From positions 58,239,665-58,303,664 of the forward strand of contig OZ034967.1 in assembly GCA_964030785.1 (NCBI GenBank): 64,000 nucleotides of DNA, written 5' to 3'. The position numbers were made by a program, and so were the translations under genes. The DNA is from Siderastrea siderea. Lineage: Eukaryota; Cnidaria; Anthozoa; Scleractinia; Rhizangiidae. The notes beneath the pieces were generated by a model. The model ran no database searches and was not told where the DNA came from. It saw nothing but the letters and a program-made list of their open reading frames with translations. Below are positions 32,792 to 44,214 of the stretch, piece after piece. Numbering within the stretch: position 1 is the stretch's first letter; each line of letters opens with the position of its first letter.

Positions 32792-34379
32792 CTTCGCTAC
32801 ACATGAAGAAATTAGAACCTTTCTACCTCCTCGACTGGCAGCAGCCCGATTGCAGGAAGGTCAATAGATTATAAATAGTTATTAGAGTTTATGAATCCGG
32901 TTGCAAAGGGACTGGGGGAAGGGGGAGTAAGAGAGATCAGAAATTTTCACCGTCCTTTCCGATCCTAACGGTTACAAATTTGGAACTAAAGCTACTTAAG
33001 ATAATAACTACTAGACCTCTTAGCCCGCATGCTTTTCAAACAACTCTTTTTCTACAAGAAGTAACAAATCCAGAGTGATTTTGAACTGAGGGAGGGAGGG
33101 GTAGGAGTGTAAAGTAGTGCTGACACCGGCTGGCCGGCTGGGACAGCCGACGTCGTGACTCGCCGGGATTTTGAGTCGCTAATTTCCGCGGAAAATAAAA
33201 CAAGCACCACATGGCGAGATAATTCTTCGTCATTGGCCATTGGCCTCTTTACAAATCAGTGCTTGTCTTCTTGCAGGAAATAAAACTTTCTTACCACTTA
33301 AATTTGTCCCTTGCTATTTATGATTGAAGTAGGACAATTCGCCAAAGTTTGCGTCGGTAACAATATATAAATCATTTGACCATCAAGCATGTTACACCTG
33401 CCTCTTAACGGTAATAGTTTTCAGAAATCCCTCCTGAGAGAGTTCCTCCATAGAAAAACTCATGGTTTAACGTCTTGCAATAAAATAGTAAAGTTTAACG
33501 TCTTGCAATAAAATGCAACATTTTTTTGCAGGCCCACTGTGAGAAAGTCTTCATGAATGCTCGTTTTGAAACGGCTTTAATAAGTAAGCAATGGTGAAGC
33601 ATTGCAGGGACTGGTGGTTGGCGACTTAGAGGATCGAATAGCTGGTTCAGGATACAACCATATTGTTCCTTTATCAAAAAAAAAAAAACAACAACAACAA
33701 TTCATTTGACTCCCCGACTACTTGTCTTCTACTTGTCTTAAAATCCTACCGCATTTAGTAGTAATTCTCTAGAGATCATAAAGCCACGAAGGAATTTTTT
33801 TTCAGGAGCCCATTGCTGATTTTTTTTATCGTCGTCGTCGTCGTCGTCGTCGTGGTCGTCGTCGTCGTAGTCGTCGTCGTCGTCACCATTATTACCGGGC
33901 CTCATCACCGTCGTCGTCAGATTTGCCATCAGCGACGTTGACTTCCGAAATATCACAGCGGGTATATTTTATAGAATGGAAAGACTGTTGTGTTAAAAGT
34001 CCCTTAGTGAAGTGGATTTATCAGTAATCGAGCGAACAACATAAACTGTGAACCTGATTTGGTACCGACAGAGCCAAGAGCCTTACAGGACTGGGTGTGC
34101 GTAGCGTGGCTTTGTTCAGTTTAAATTGTATTTTTTTCACGGGTCGGGGGGGGGGGGGGTGATATTTTTCTTTACACCAGTCGTATTCAATTCGTATTCA
34201 ATTCAACATGTTTGTTAATAAATACTGAACTGTAAATACTTTATAATTGTCTGGCAATGCATAAATCAGAAATTACAGTTTTTTTTCGAATTGTTGCTTG
34301 AAAACGACGATAGAATGACGATCACCGTCCATAGTATGCTCATTTTCCACCTTGGTACAACCACAAAACCTTCTTAATA
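32792..34379. other. Upstream flank of OSCP1
   Basis: Contains the presumed OSCP1 promoter just above 32791, a short purine-rich patch (33088-33105), the TCG-repeat at 33829-33884 and a G13 run at 34147-34160. A duplicated phrase, GTTTAACGTCTTGCAATAAAA, is found at 33465 and 33492 (27-base spacing). No gene is evident. Confidence 0.45.
33829..33884. repeat. (TCG)n/(CGT)n trinucleotide repeat
   Basis: About 18 units with single-base interruptions. The minus-strand frame across it encodes an Asp run and is an artefact of the repeat. Confidence 0.95.
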
Positions 34380-35229
34380 ATGCAGGGTTCAATTCTACCT
34401 GTTACCATCCCCCCCCGGGCACACCCCCGGGGATTTGCAATTTTTTTCTTACTTGGCGGTCTATTCCCCACCCCCGGGCACGCAGGAAGAGACAATTCCC
34501 CACCCCCGGGACTCCTCATCGACCACAAATACGTTGTTTTGAGTTCAAAATTGATTTCCGTACAATAGCACAACCAGACGTTTTGACAAGAACTTAAAGG
34601 CTTTTCTAGAGTTTACTGAACGAAGGATATTACATAGTATTAAAAAACATGGACACTACATTGAAAAAGAAAACTGAAGAAAAAAGTCTAACCGCACTGC
34701 CATTCGGCTGGCGAGTAAAGAAATGTTCCTCACAGCGTGTTTTATTAAAGAGGTCCGGTGAGCAAATTGATGACAGCATTTTAAAGGAGTTTTTCTTAGC
34801 TTGTTTCACAAGAACAATAGACTGAGATCTCTGTTTAATATATTAAAAGCCGTGCATCTGTTTCATACAATACGCTGAAGAAATATTTCTATGTTTGTGA
34901 TGAACGCCATCCATTCGAGGACGCATCAAACGCACCTTCGTTTAACAATTTATAATAAACGTGCCTTTGAATACAGATTTTAATTTCGAGAGATTATTCT
35001 TCTCCAACCAGTCTGCTACAAATTCTAGAGATTTTCCCTGGAAATAGGCAGTCTTCTCTATGCGGTCCGACAAGCTAGTGACGTGCTTCACAAGAAATCG
35101 ATTTGTCCCGCCCCCCTACCCCCGGGACAAAACCGTTTCAAACAATTCCCCACCCCCGGGCCCGAAGGGCTGGACTTGTCCCGGGGGTTGCCCGGGGGGG
35201 ATGGTAACAGGTAAAATTGAACCATGCAT
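34380..35229. mobile_element. TIR element with CCCCCGGG-rich termini
   Basis: ATGCAGGGTTCAATTCTACC at the left mirrors the complement of the right end, ATGCATGGTTCAATTTTACC. The match continues through TGTTACCATCCCCCCCGGG. Several CCACCCCCGGG(C/A) words lie inside both ends. The middle is AT-rich and non-coding. Non-autonomous DNA transposon of uncertain superfamily. Confidence 0.78.
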
Positions 35230-35341
35230 AAGATCAATTAGACTCTAGCATATGTATATCGTTGGGCCTGTCTGGATTGGCATAAATTATCAAACCGACA
35301 AAGTGTAAATAACGTGAAGAAAATTGGTTTGTGATCAACAC

Positions 35342-35347
35342 TTTATT
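35342..35347 (-). promoter_or_regulatory. Poly(A) signal of the D8C/fibrinogen-like gene
   Basis: AATAAA on the minus strand, 80 bases after the stop codon at 35428-35430, the first canonical hexamer downstream. Confidence 0.6.
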
Positions 35348-35427
35348 TTTAATCTACAACTAGATACAATCCTTCAACATATATTCATTTGTTAGGCTTT
35401 GCATTCTAAACCATTACATTACAGCTA

Positions 35428-38400
35428 TCACCCCCGTATGTAAATATTTCCATGTGGGTTGGCCACGTGAGTGAGATGATTTAAAGAGTTGGTGCCACAA
35501 GGATCATGGGTAGGCCAGTTGGTGCGGGTATCGCCATCAAAGTAGTAGTACTCTTTCAGTCCTGTAGTGCTTCGAGAACGAATCAGATCAGGGCCCACGG
35601 AAAAGCCATTGGGGTCTCCAGAGGTAATCAAGATGAGCTGGTCGGGTACGTGGTTGTAGCATTTGTAAGCGACGTTTTTTATGATGCGACACTTTACACT
35701 TCCGGCCACAAATTTCATCAAACTTCCGGTTCCTTCCTGGCAAGCGATCCAGTGATTGATGTTGGATTTGATCATAAACTCGTCACCGAGGTTCTTCCAC
35801 TGATTGAAGTCCATGGCATTGTAGTCAGTCTCACTAAGAGGAGCTGTAGTTGATACAGGGACGTCACCATATGTAGGCCAGTTAGGACGAGGGGTGTTGG
35901 CGTTTGACGTAGATCTGAAGTTCCTGTATAAGAACATCACAGAGCAAATAAGCGAGTCAGTTCGGACTGAGTGAAGTGGCTCCTCTGCCGGTGTCCGCCG
36001 CTTTCCTCCCCTCCCTATACCTCGGGCAGAAGAGGGGAATGGTGACATATGTATTTCCATTTATTCAACACGTCTATGGTACATTTGACTCAGTGTCGCA
36101 TTTTTGTCGCATGATGCGACATGATCAATCGAACGCGAACACATGTTTGAAAGCCGAGTGTCTGCTGAGTAGTTGAACTGTTATCGATACAGCAAAAGTA
36201 CTAATTTTGCCCCACAGCTCCAACATCAGCTCGTTTCCCGTTTATGCAATCCAAGATGGCGGAGACAACTTCGGCATGAGTTGCCGCCATCTTGGATTGC
36301 CTAACCCGTACCACAAACCCTTTAAGAGGGTTCAGCAGTTATTCCAGTTCATGTCGTCGCAAAAAGTTCGTCGCGAGTTGAGCGTTGCGTAAAATAACGA
36401 TTGCTTGCGATCGAGAGCAGAGTCTAAAAATGTGTGACCAATCCTAACTAATCCTGTTACTTTTGCTCCTTCACAGTAGCAGCCCTTTCCAAGTAAAAAC
36501 AAAGTAGTTTTCGACCTTGACCTACTTGAAGTTTGTGAAAGTGTAGCTGTAAACTAGAGTCCAGCCTCCACCATCTGTTTCCTGGTCGCAAAAGGCCTGG
36601 ATCGGCTCGTTACCACTGGGGTTAATCCAGTAGATACCGGACGCAGCGTTCGTGCGTCTCTTTTTAATTTCTTTGCAAGACTTTGCTGCGTTTTCCTTGT
36701 TCAGGCCTTTAAATATAAACGTAGCCATACTAAGCAATAACAACTACTTGGTATGTTTTTTTTATACGCGCTACCTTCAAGTCTATATACCGTATAAATT
36801 AAAGTTCACAATCGCTTGCTACACAGCAGTAAGCAAATATTTCCGTAATTCGGGTAAGCGAATGTTTGGTCTAAAGTTAAAATTTTTGGATGAACTCTCG
36901 GATGAACCGAAATACTCGATGTAAGCTAAGGATGAGATATATTGATTCGTTCAGTGTTGGTCAAACCAAAGTGACCATGTGCTGTAATTAGGGGCGCGTT
37001 CTTTTGACAACAATTCTGCCCGAATAACAGTACTCGCAAGAGGTGGTGATTGTGTTCTTTTGGAACCTATTACGTTTTAGGAACAAACGGATTATTGGTA
37101 TTCTATTCATTCTGCATCCCATAGCAGAACGAAAGACGTGAACGGATATAAATTTTTTGTTTCACCAAAGTTTACTCGGATAAGGCAAAATTGATTCCTT
37201 GTGGGAAATGACATTCTGTGTATTCCCAACCTGATATACCAGTAACCCCGGATCTCATTGGCCCCTGGAAGAACCATAATAATACCAAAACAATGCGCCC
37301 TTGATTTATCTGATGCATCCATGTGATGAACATTTAATGCAAGATACATAGATCTCAGGGCATGACTTAGGGCAATGTTTGATAGTAGGGATCGTACTAC
37401 GATTATACCGAAAACAGTTACGTTCCAAGAGCTTGAGCTGTATTCATGTTGGCTATCAGGTGCGCGTTTCTCGAAAGCCCTAAAATGGTTTTGGTCGCGA
37501 AAAGGCATTTGTAAACATTCTGCGCAGTTGTTTTTTAAACATGTCGACAAGATAACTGAGAACAAGAGAGGATCTCTCTTGCTGAGAAATGATATCGATA
37601 TGAACTTATAGCAAAGTCACAAGATTAGAACCGTCTTTGTTTACAATACACAGTATGAATTATCGTGCCCGACTGAAATCGACCCAAAATGTTTCGGGGC
37701 TTTCGAGAAACGCGCATCAGCAGAGAGGAAGGCAGCTGTAGTAACGAGAATATAGTGATCATATGTGATAGTGTTAAGCATGTGCACTGGTTTGAAAAGG
37801 TATTCCCTTGACCCAAATTGCTTGTAGTGTCTGTAGTATCTCACTGTTTCGTTTTTGTCATCATTCTACGTCTAGGTTATAAGAGTAAATGACAGAAACG
37901 AATTCTAAATCATATGGAACTCGGAGGAGACGTCTGAATGAAACACTCACCGTACAGTAACTTTTTTTCATTGCATACTGGTTTCGTCCTCCGTACTGTT
38001 TGAAAAAAAAAATGGAACAAATTATATCATTCATGGGCATAAATTATTGACACGTTTAATATATTAAAAAAAAAAACTGAATGACTGTGTGATACAGGGA
38101 TAAAATTGCCCAAACAAATTAAAGGGCTATCACACCAGTTTTTAGTGTTAACTTTAAAGCCATAAGACATATTTTGTATCGATGTAGTGCACTAAGACTT
38201 TGGCCAGGGATAGTAAGGATGGAAACACTGGATTACAACTCGACAAAATCGGACCGCTTTTTTTCAAGTTTTCTCCCACGTCCAGCGAAAAAGCACGACA
38301 AGCTGGTTATGTTTCGTTTTCCTTTTGATAATTCACTTCATATCTTCTTCCTGGAGTTCAAAAATCATTTTGTGTATTAAAAAATCTCTAAGTTTTGATT

Positions 38401-40574
38401 TAACCAGAAAATTGACCACAAGACATAAAAACACCCGTGACATAGCCCAAGGAGAGCCTGATTTCCTCTGTTAAGCCACCCCTCCCTTCTCTCGGGAATT
38501 ATTTTCACAGCGGGGGCGTGGGAGGGGGCTTTAAGAAGAGGGATTTGATAGAGGGAAGGCACATACAACATTCGTGTAAGTTGAATTTATTTATTAACCA
38601 CATATGAAGGAAACTGCCGACTGAAATTCACTAGCAACAACTTTTCATGCTTTGTTTGACAGAATTTCAACAAACTGCAAGGTGAGTGATAGAATTCTGA
38701 AGCTTGAGCTTCAGACCTCCAGAAGATGAACACATTCGTATTAGCAGAAAGACAGTAGAAGCAGCAATGCAGTTTACAAAAATCTATCTCAACTACATAC
38801 AGGAATCAGATAGCAATGAAATCAAACAACTTACGAAAACAAACAAATAATAAAAAAAAAACATCGTTCGAGACACGTGATTGGCCACGTTCTATAGCAA
38901 GAAACAGGTGGTTAAACTCCCAGATTTATTACATGAAAACTACAATTACCCTAAAAATAAAGGAGTTAAGAAACCCACTCGGATTGAAACAGAACATTAA
39001 ACTGGACAAGCAGAGATTTGAATGCACTTCCTTTACAGACGTTACTTTACCTGTTTTCCCGCAATACCTCGCTTTCTCGGCGCTAGCAGGAGGCAAAAGG
39101 TAAACCCAAAATCTTTGGCATTTCATAATTGTCACTGTCACATTTTTGTAACAACAATCTCCAGTTTTGGCGAAACAAACAGTCCCCTGGACTTGTGCTC
39201 CCACCCGTAAGTACTTAGGGTGTGGCGTTCGGAGTACCCCTGGGTACTTGGCACCACAGGACGGTGGTTCCAGACATTTCCCTCCATTTAAAGTGTTGGT
39301 ATTCCTGTAAAGAAGTCAAGATCAGACTGCTTTTATATTGCACCTATCCAGTCTAAACTCGCAATATCACACTTCGGGAGCAACTAGCCCGGACTGTCTA
39401 GCAAGTAAAAAGTTGTGTTTTACTAAATCCTTAAGTATACTTTGCTAGAATTTTGAAGTTCACACCGAGCAAAGAAAATAAAAATTTACGAATTTCGATT
39501 ATTCTCCCCATTTCTCTGTTTGTTATTTTCAAATGCACTTTCGTTCCCATTTGGGACCTACTCTATTTACAAAATAAACATGATACACTATTCATGCGTC
39601 CATTGACCCCATGACGTTTGGAAGAGTACAAACTCTGTTGGGGTAGAAAATAATATACATCAGTTTGGGGTGAGTTTATTAAAATCAACCGATAGGATGC
39701 TTGAATAATCCAAACCTATACAATTAAGACATTATCTCAGCATGAACTGGTGAGGGCACACCCGTCATTTCAAAAGAATGTGTCGTAAAAAAATATAACC
39801 GAGCTGACTGAAAGTTCGCCTCCGACACGCTGAGTACTGAGTTAAACTTCAGCACTCACAAGCTGGCCAATTGATTTCCTGCCTCCCCGGTGAATCGGTA
39901 CCAGTCCTCTGTCCAGCTGCGGTTACCATCTGATTTTCCAGTCAATTTAGTGTAACTTGCAGCTCGATCTGCTCCACTAAGTTCCTGATAATTATTGCAA
40001 GGGTCTTCATGTAATTCACTGTCTACAGAAAGATGATATCTTGAATTAAATTGAGGGAGCAGGAAGGGAGGGAGGGAGGGAGGAGGGGAGGGAGGAAGGG
40101 AGGGAGGGAGGAAGAGAGAGAGGGTGGGAGGGAACTGGGGAGAACCTGCCAGTGGGCAAATACCTTTAGTATACGTTGATAGGGAGGGAATGAGATAAGT
40201 CACATCCTAGTTCCCGATCGAGATTCCTTCTCTTCATGCCTCGGCAAAAAGGACCTTTCTCGAGTGTTGAAGAGAAAGTGGTTCTCGGAACGAGGTTGTG
40301 TGTTTGATGAAATATAATGCTTGGTTGAGATGAGATGAAACAAGACGATACAGGATTGGATTGGAGTGGCTGGGATTAGGTCAGATGAGATGAGGTGAGA
40401 CGGATGAGATGCAATGTCGGATGAGGCGAGACGAGATGACATGACATGATGATACTGAAACGAGATGAGACCTGAGATGAGAGATGGCTATGAGAAATCT
40501 TGAATTCACTTACTTGCATTTCTCACTTTTGCTGCTAAGCACACAAACAACAGCACACCCAGCACGCACGCCAT
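35428..40574 (-). CDS. Secreted D8C plus fibrinogen-like domain protein, six exons, complete
   Basis: Exons in transcript order: 40514-40574, 39860-40022, 39051-39304, 37951-37995, 36526-36706, 35428-35923. Total 1,200 nt, 399 residues, all phases consistent. Residues 1-20 are a signal peptide (hydrophobic LGVLLFVCLAA). Residues 27-157 match the D8C domain of uromodulin, GP2 and OIT3: DPCNNY, WYRFTGEAG, CGAKYPG, GTVCF, CC, VYLLP and ARYCG in order, with conserved cysteines. A 45-nt exon links this to a fibrinogen-like segment: GIYWINPSGNEPIQAFC and DGGGWTLVY (about 198-227), then a divergent C-terminal half (236-399) with NAMDFNQWKNLGDEF, lacking the usual GEFWLG core. The product is probably extracellular; similar architectures are frequent in coral matrix and recognition proteins. 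The weakest call is the acceptor of exon 5 (36706), chosen for phase. Confidence 0.87.
36246..36300. repeat. Perfect 17-base inverted repeat containing AAGATGGCGG
   Basis: GCAATCCAAGATGGCGG (36246-36262) is repeated in exact reverse complement at 36284-36300 after a 21-base loop. AAGATGGCGG is the core of the animal YY1 binding motif. It lies in the last intron of the D8C/fibrinogen-like gene. Confidence 0.8.
37452..37725. mobile_element. Foldback repeat with GCGCGTTTCTCGAAAGCCC ends
   Basis: GCGCGTTTCTCGAAAGCCC at about 37461 is matched by its exact reverse complement ending about 37715. The interior holds short matching words around CATTTTGGxxGxxATTT. It explains the longest open frames in this intron (for example 37107-37565), which I do not call genes. 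Confidence 0.6.
40060..40135. repeat. (GGGA)n purine tract
   Basis: Polypurine run of GGGA/GGAGG units with a few GA interruptions, in intron 1 of the D8C/fibrinogen-like gene. Confidence 0.93.
40326..40500. repeat. Degenerate GAGATGA satellite
   Basis: Repeated GATGAGATGAG, GAGACGAGATGA and GACATGACATGATG words form an irregular 5-to-10-base tandem array ending just before exon 1 of the D8C/fibrinogen-like gene at 40514. Confidence 0.8.
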
Positions 40575-43402
40575 TTCCAAAAATTGAAACCTACAACATG
40601 ATAACATCAAGAGGATTTTCAGCAAAATTTCTCCAAAAGAATTACCATAATATCACCGTATGTTTGGATTTTGGTCGTGATCGCCAAACTTCATAGCAAC
40701 ATTATCGAGGTCGCTGAAGTTTTGTGACAGTTTTGTCATTTCCATTTTTTTTTCGAATCCTTCCTTTCAAACTGAATCCCTTCAGAAAATAATAGGCTCT
40801 CCAACTGTCAAACCGTTTCGATCAGTCGCAAGCCCCTAAGAGGGGCCAATTTGCAAACAACAGACAAAAACAAACGCAAAAAAAGGAAACTTCCGCAAAA
40901 TTCTATGCTACATAATAGTTTCATTCAATTATCCCAACTGGAAACCATTTCATTCTTTCCACCGCAACGGAATGAGACAAACAACTAGTATCGAAAAATA
41001 AAATCATCTATAAAAAAAACTGAGTAGCTTTCACGTTAAACGATTACGAGCTTAAAAGAGGAAAACACCATTTGAAAACACTCGTGGAATACTGGTCCGT
41101 ACTCCTGAGCCCTAACCACACCTTTCCTTTTCGAACATTAAATACCGTTTGAAACCCAGCCAGAGTGACAAGGCCTCCGATAGATCACAGAAATTTGATT
41201 GTATTTACGTGGTAGTCAGATAGCATCGTTTTTGTAGAAGGAAATGAACTGCATGGTGTTTTATGGCTTTAAAAAATAGCCTTGTGGTTTTTGGGTGTGT
41301 CGTTTTCCGGTTTTGCTCGAAAATTTGATTTTTTTTGGCCAACACTGAACTACAAACGTTGATAGTCCAAAACTTACTTTCACGACCAAGATTTATGCCT
41401 GCGGTTTGTCAAGTCGCCTTCCCTCAACTGCTCAAAACAGATCAACTTTGCTTCTGACGCAAATGTGAGCTATACTGACGAACTCAAAATCTCTGAGAAT
41501 TAAACCGACTTGTTTAAACAAGGGACCAAAGCTATTCAGAAAAAAAGCAATATTGGTTATTTGTTCTTTTCAAGAGCAGGCGCTTAGTCATCACAGTAGT
41601 AACCTATTTCCATCATATGAAATTGGCTTTCTTAACACTCTTTAAGTTAACGCAAGAATGTCTTACTCCTGATCAATAGGCCTCCATCGCTCGTGTGTCG
41701 ATCTCCGTCGCTCGTGTGTCCATTGCCGCGACAAAGCTGGGGCGGTGCGAAATTGTGCACTCATAATGCAAATACACTTACCTCGAAACTAAAAGCAACA
41801 TCTGGTCTCTTGACGGGGGGGGGGGGGGGGGGGGGAGAGGAGGAGTTCGCCGTACCTTTGGGGTTAAAATTCGTGGTTTATTACCGCTAGAAGTGCGAAA
41901 TTTAATATGTCCACCGCTACAAAATTATCTCGGTAGAAACCGGGGAAAATTGGAATGCCGACACAATCAGTTGTCAGAATTTGTGTCTATTTGGGTGAAA
42001 ATGAATTCAAGCGACTTCCACAAGACGATATTCTGGTACTTGGAAAAGATAAAACTGAAAATTTCCGATGAGCATCCCTATCACTTATCGACGTTAGTCC
42101 CCCTCTCGAGGGCGCTGGGGTTTCCCGAAACGTGAAACTCCTTTCGCCACTCCCCGGTCAGGCTTCAAGCTTTTCCTCTCCTTTCCTCAGTTAACGCTTG
42201 AGAGCCCCAATAGTGACAAGCATCTAATTTCTCCTTACAATATCACTAGTTGATAAGACATACAGGTCACGAGAATGAAGGAAATTGTCACCTAAGAAAA
42301 ATTGTCTTGATGTTTAAGCAAATTCTCCCAACCAGTACCATAAGAAATATGTGGAGGGCAGTGAGAACATGCATGTTGATATTTAGGCTTAAAGGATTAA
42401 CGCTCGGGTACGCGATTACATCTACTTCCCCAAGTGCTCATTGTCGATGTACTGAATTATTCTCAGCTGATCATTTCAAGTACCAATTTCCTTTCCGTAA
42501 GCATGAATTTTAAGTATCTGTCATTTTCGATTTGTTCTGCAAATAAAACCCTTCCGCTTCTGCACATAATACGTCAAATAAATCATAACTTGACGGTCAA
42601 CACTTGGTGTATTTTTATGAATTTCTTTTTTTAAAATTGTCTTGTAAAGATCTATTCATTCAAGGCATAAAACCGCCCCTCCCTTATATAACCTTGTCGA
42701 CAACGCGTATCACTTTTCCGAAAACCTTTGTAATCAAAGTCGTGGCACACAAATCTTTGCACCAATCAAGAAATTCATTTCCAGATTTCCCTTATTCCTT
42801 TCAAACCAGTCAAAGCGAAAACCTCCTTCAGTTTTGAAGTGATTTGTGCAACCTTCCCTGTGAGTGAGTTGAGGAGCACAGGTTTATCGCAATGAGTGAA
42901 CAGCCCTCGCACACCTAACTTCACTCAAACTTGCACACAGGGTCCTTGGTTTGCGAAATCCAACATGGTGACACAAGTCTACTGCCATCTTGAGCTTCAT
43001 AAAACAAAGACCCTGCGTACGAGGTCGATCTACTCACAGCTAATCGCTTCTCTCCCAAAACCAAATAAAATAATAAGGACTCGGAAAAGGAGCTACAGTG
43101 GTAGATCCAGTGTGTTTTAGGGGGTGCCCCGAAGGTAAATAAGCAGAGGGGTGACGAAGACACAACAGAACACGACTCTTCGAAAGACGAGGGAGTTATT
43201 TCCCTTGTCTGATTTCCAACGACCACCTGTACGCTTAGTTGAATCTGCTCGAGTCTGGTAACCTCTCGCTCTCATTTCACTGCAAGTTATTATACTCGAC
43301 TCCCATCGCCACATCTCAGAAGCTCTCAGAGCTTCGCCCGCACAAACAATTCTAGGCAATAACAATGACAATGAGCAGTCCCCCTTTTCTAAAGAGGGCA
43401 GT
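40575..43402. other. Upstream flank of the D8C/fibrinogen-like gene
   Basis: Contains a run of 21 Gs at 41815-41835 and otherwise non-repetitive AT-rich DNA. Frames such as 41893-42135 and 42250-42513 are not bounded by good splice sites and resemble nothing I know. No RNA gene is seen. Confidence 0.4.
41815..41835. repeat. G21 homopolymer
   Basis: Uninterrupted run of 21 Gs, a plausible four-stranded-DNA-forming sequence and a likely site of sequencing-length error. Confidence 0.95.
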
Positions 43403-44214
43403 GAAACACAAGTGGCTACCAAAATTCTTATAGACAAAAAGTTTGAAACTCCGACTGCAGAAAGAAGAATGAGGCAATTGAGCCTGGACGATAGCACAAT
43501 ACGCGCTATCTTCGATATTCCTTTTAAAGTAACAAAAGACATTCGACTTTCTATCTTCCAATTCAAAATTATCCACCATATTTTACCAACCAATTCCACC
43601 CTTTACAGGGATAAAATCAAGGATCATGATAAATGTCACCTATGCACGCAAACGCAAACTCTGAGACATCTTTTTGTCTCTTGTCCGAATGTTCAGGCTT
43701 TCTGGAATACGTTTGCTACGTGGTGGAACGTCAAAAATGACGATTCCATTGAGTTACACGAGAAAAACATTATCTATGGTTTTACAATTAACTCTCCTTT
43801 GCGACTTGGCTTAAACCTCTGTGTACTTATTGCTAAATACTATATCTACACTGCCTCGAAAGATGAACAACACTACTACTTCGAAACCTTCCTAGCCCTC
43901 CTAAAAGATAAAATATCTACCGAAAAAAGTAGCTCAAAGTCTCAAATTCAACTCTAAATCTTTTTTCGGTGAAATTTCGTAAGGCACTTTATTTTATTTA
44001 TTTATTTTATTATTGTTTTTTTTTTTCTGCTTCTTTTTTTCCCGTAATTAGTCTTTGTAGTCGTCATAGTTGTCTATTTACCTCAGTTTTTCTGTTTTGT
44101 ATACTTATCGTCTTAAATGTAAAGCTTTTGTATCTGTAAATAACGTAATGTTTGAAATAAAAAAAAAAAAAACACCTTGAAAAAAAAAAAAAAAAAAAAA
44201 AAAAGAAACACAAG
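43403..44214 (+). mobile_element. 5'-truncated LINE with target-site duplication
   Basis: GAAACACAAG at 43403-43412 is repeated exactly at 44205-44214 and brackets the insertion. Between them are the end of a LINE coding region, an AT-rich 3' UTR and two A runs (about 44158-44172 and 44180-44204). The second A run abuts the right duplication, the signature of target-primed reverse transcription. Truncation removed everything upstream of the last ~180 codons. Confidence 0.93.
43413..43957 (+). pseudogene. C-terminal fragment of a LINE reverse transcriptase ORF
   Basis: About 180 codons open to TAA at 43955-43957. It carries the zinc-binding region that follows the reverse transcriptase in L1/Tx1-like elements: FQFKIIHHILPTNSTLYRD, then a CX2C...HX4C cluster (CHLC ... 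LRHLFVSC) and AFWNTFATWW. No polymerase motifs remain because the copy begins after them, so it cannot encode an active enzyme. Frame is intact, suggesting recent insertion. Clade assignment is inferred from this C-terminal segment only. Confidence 0.88.

Noticed and set aside
33738..33956. Asp-rich minus-strand frame
   Set aside because: Produced by the TCG trinucleotide repeat.
35506..35853. Plus-strand 115-codon frame
   Set aside because: It is antisense to the last exon of the D8C/fibrinogen-like gene, which has domain support and consistent splicing.
37107..37565. Minus-strand 152-codon frame in an intron
   Set aside because: Overlaps a foldback repeat, has no domain and no splice context.
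43117..43599. Minus-strand 160-codon frame
   Set aside because: It crosses the LINE insertion boundary at 43413 and runs antisense to the reverse-transcriptase fragment.
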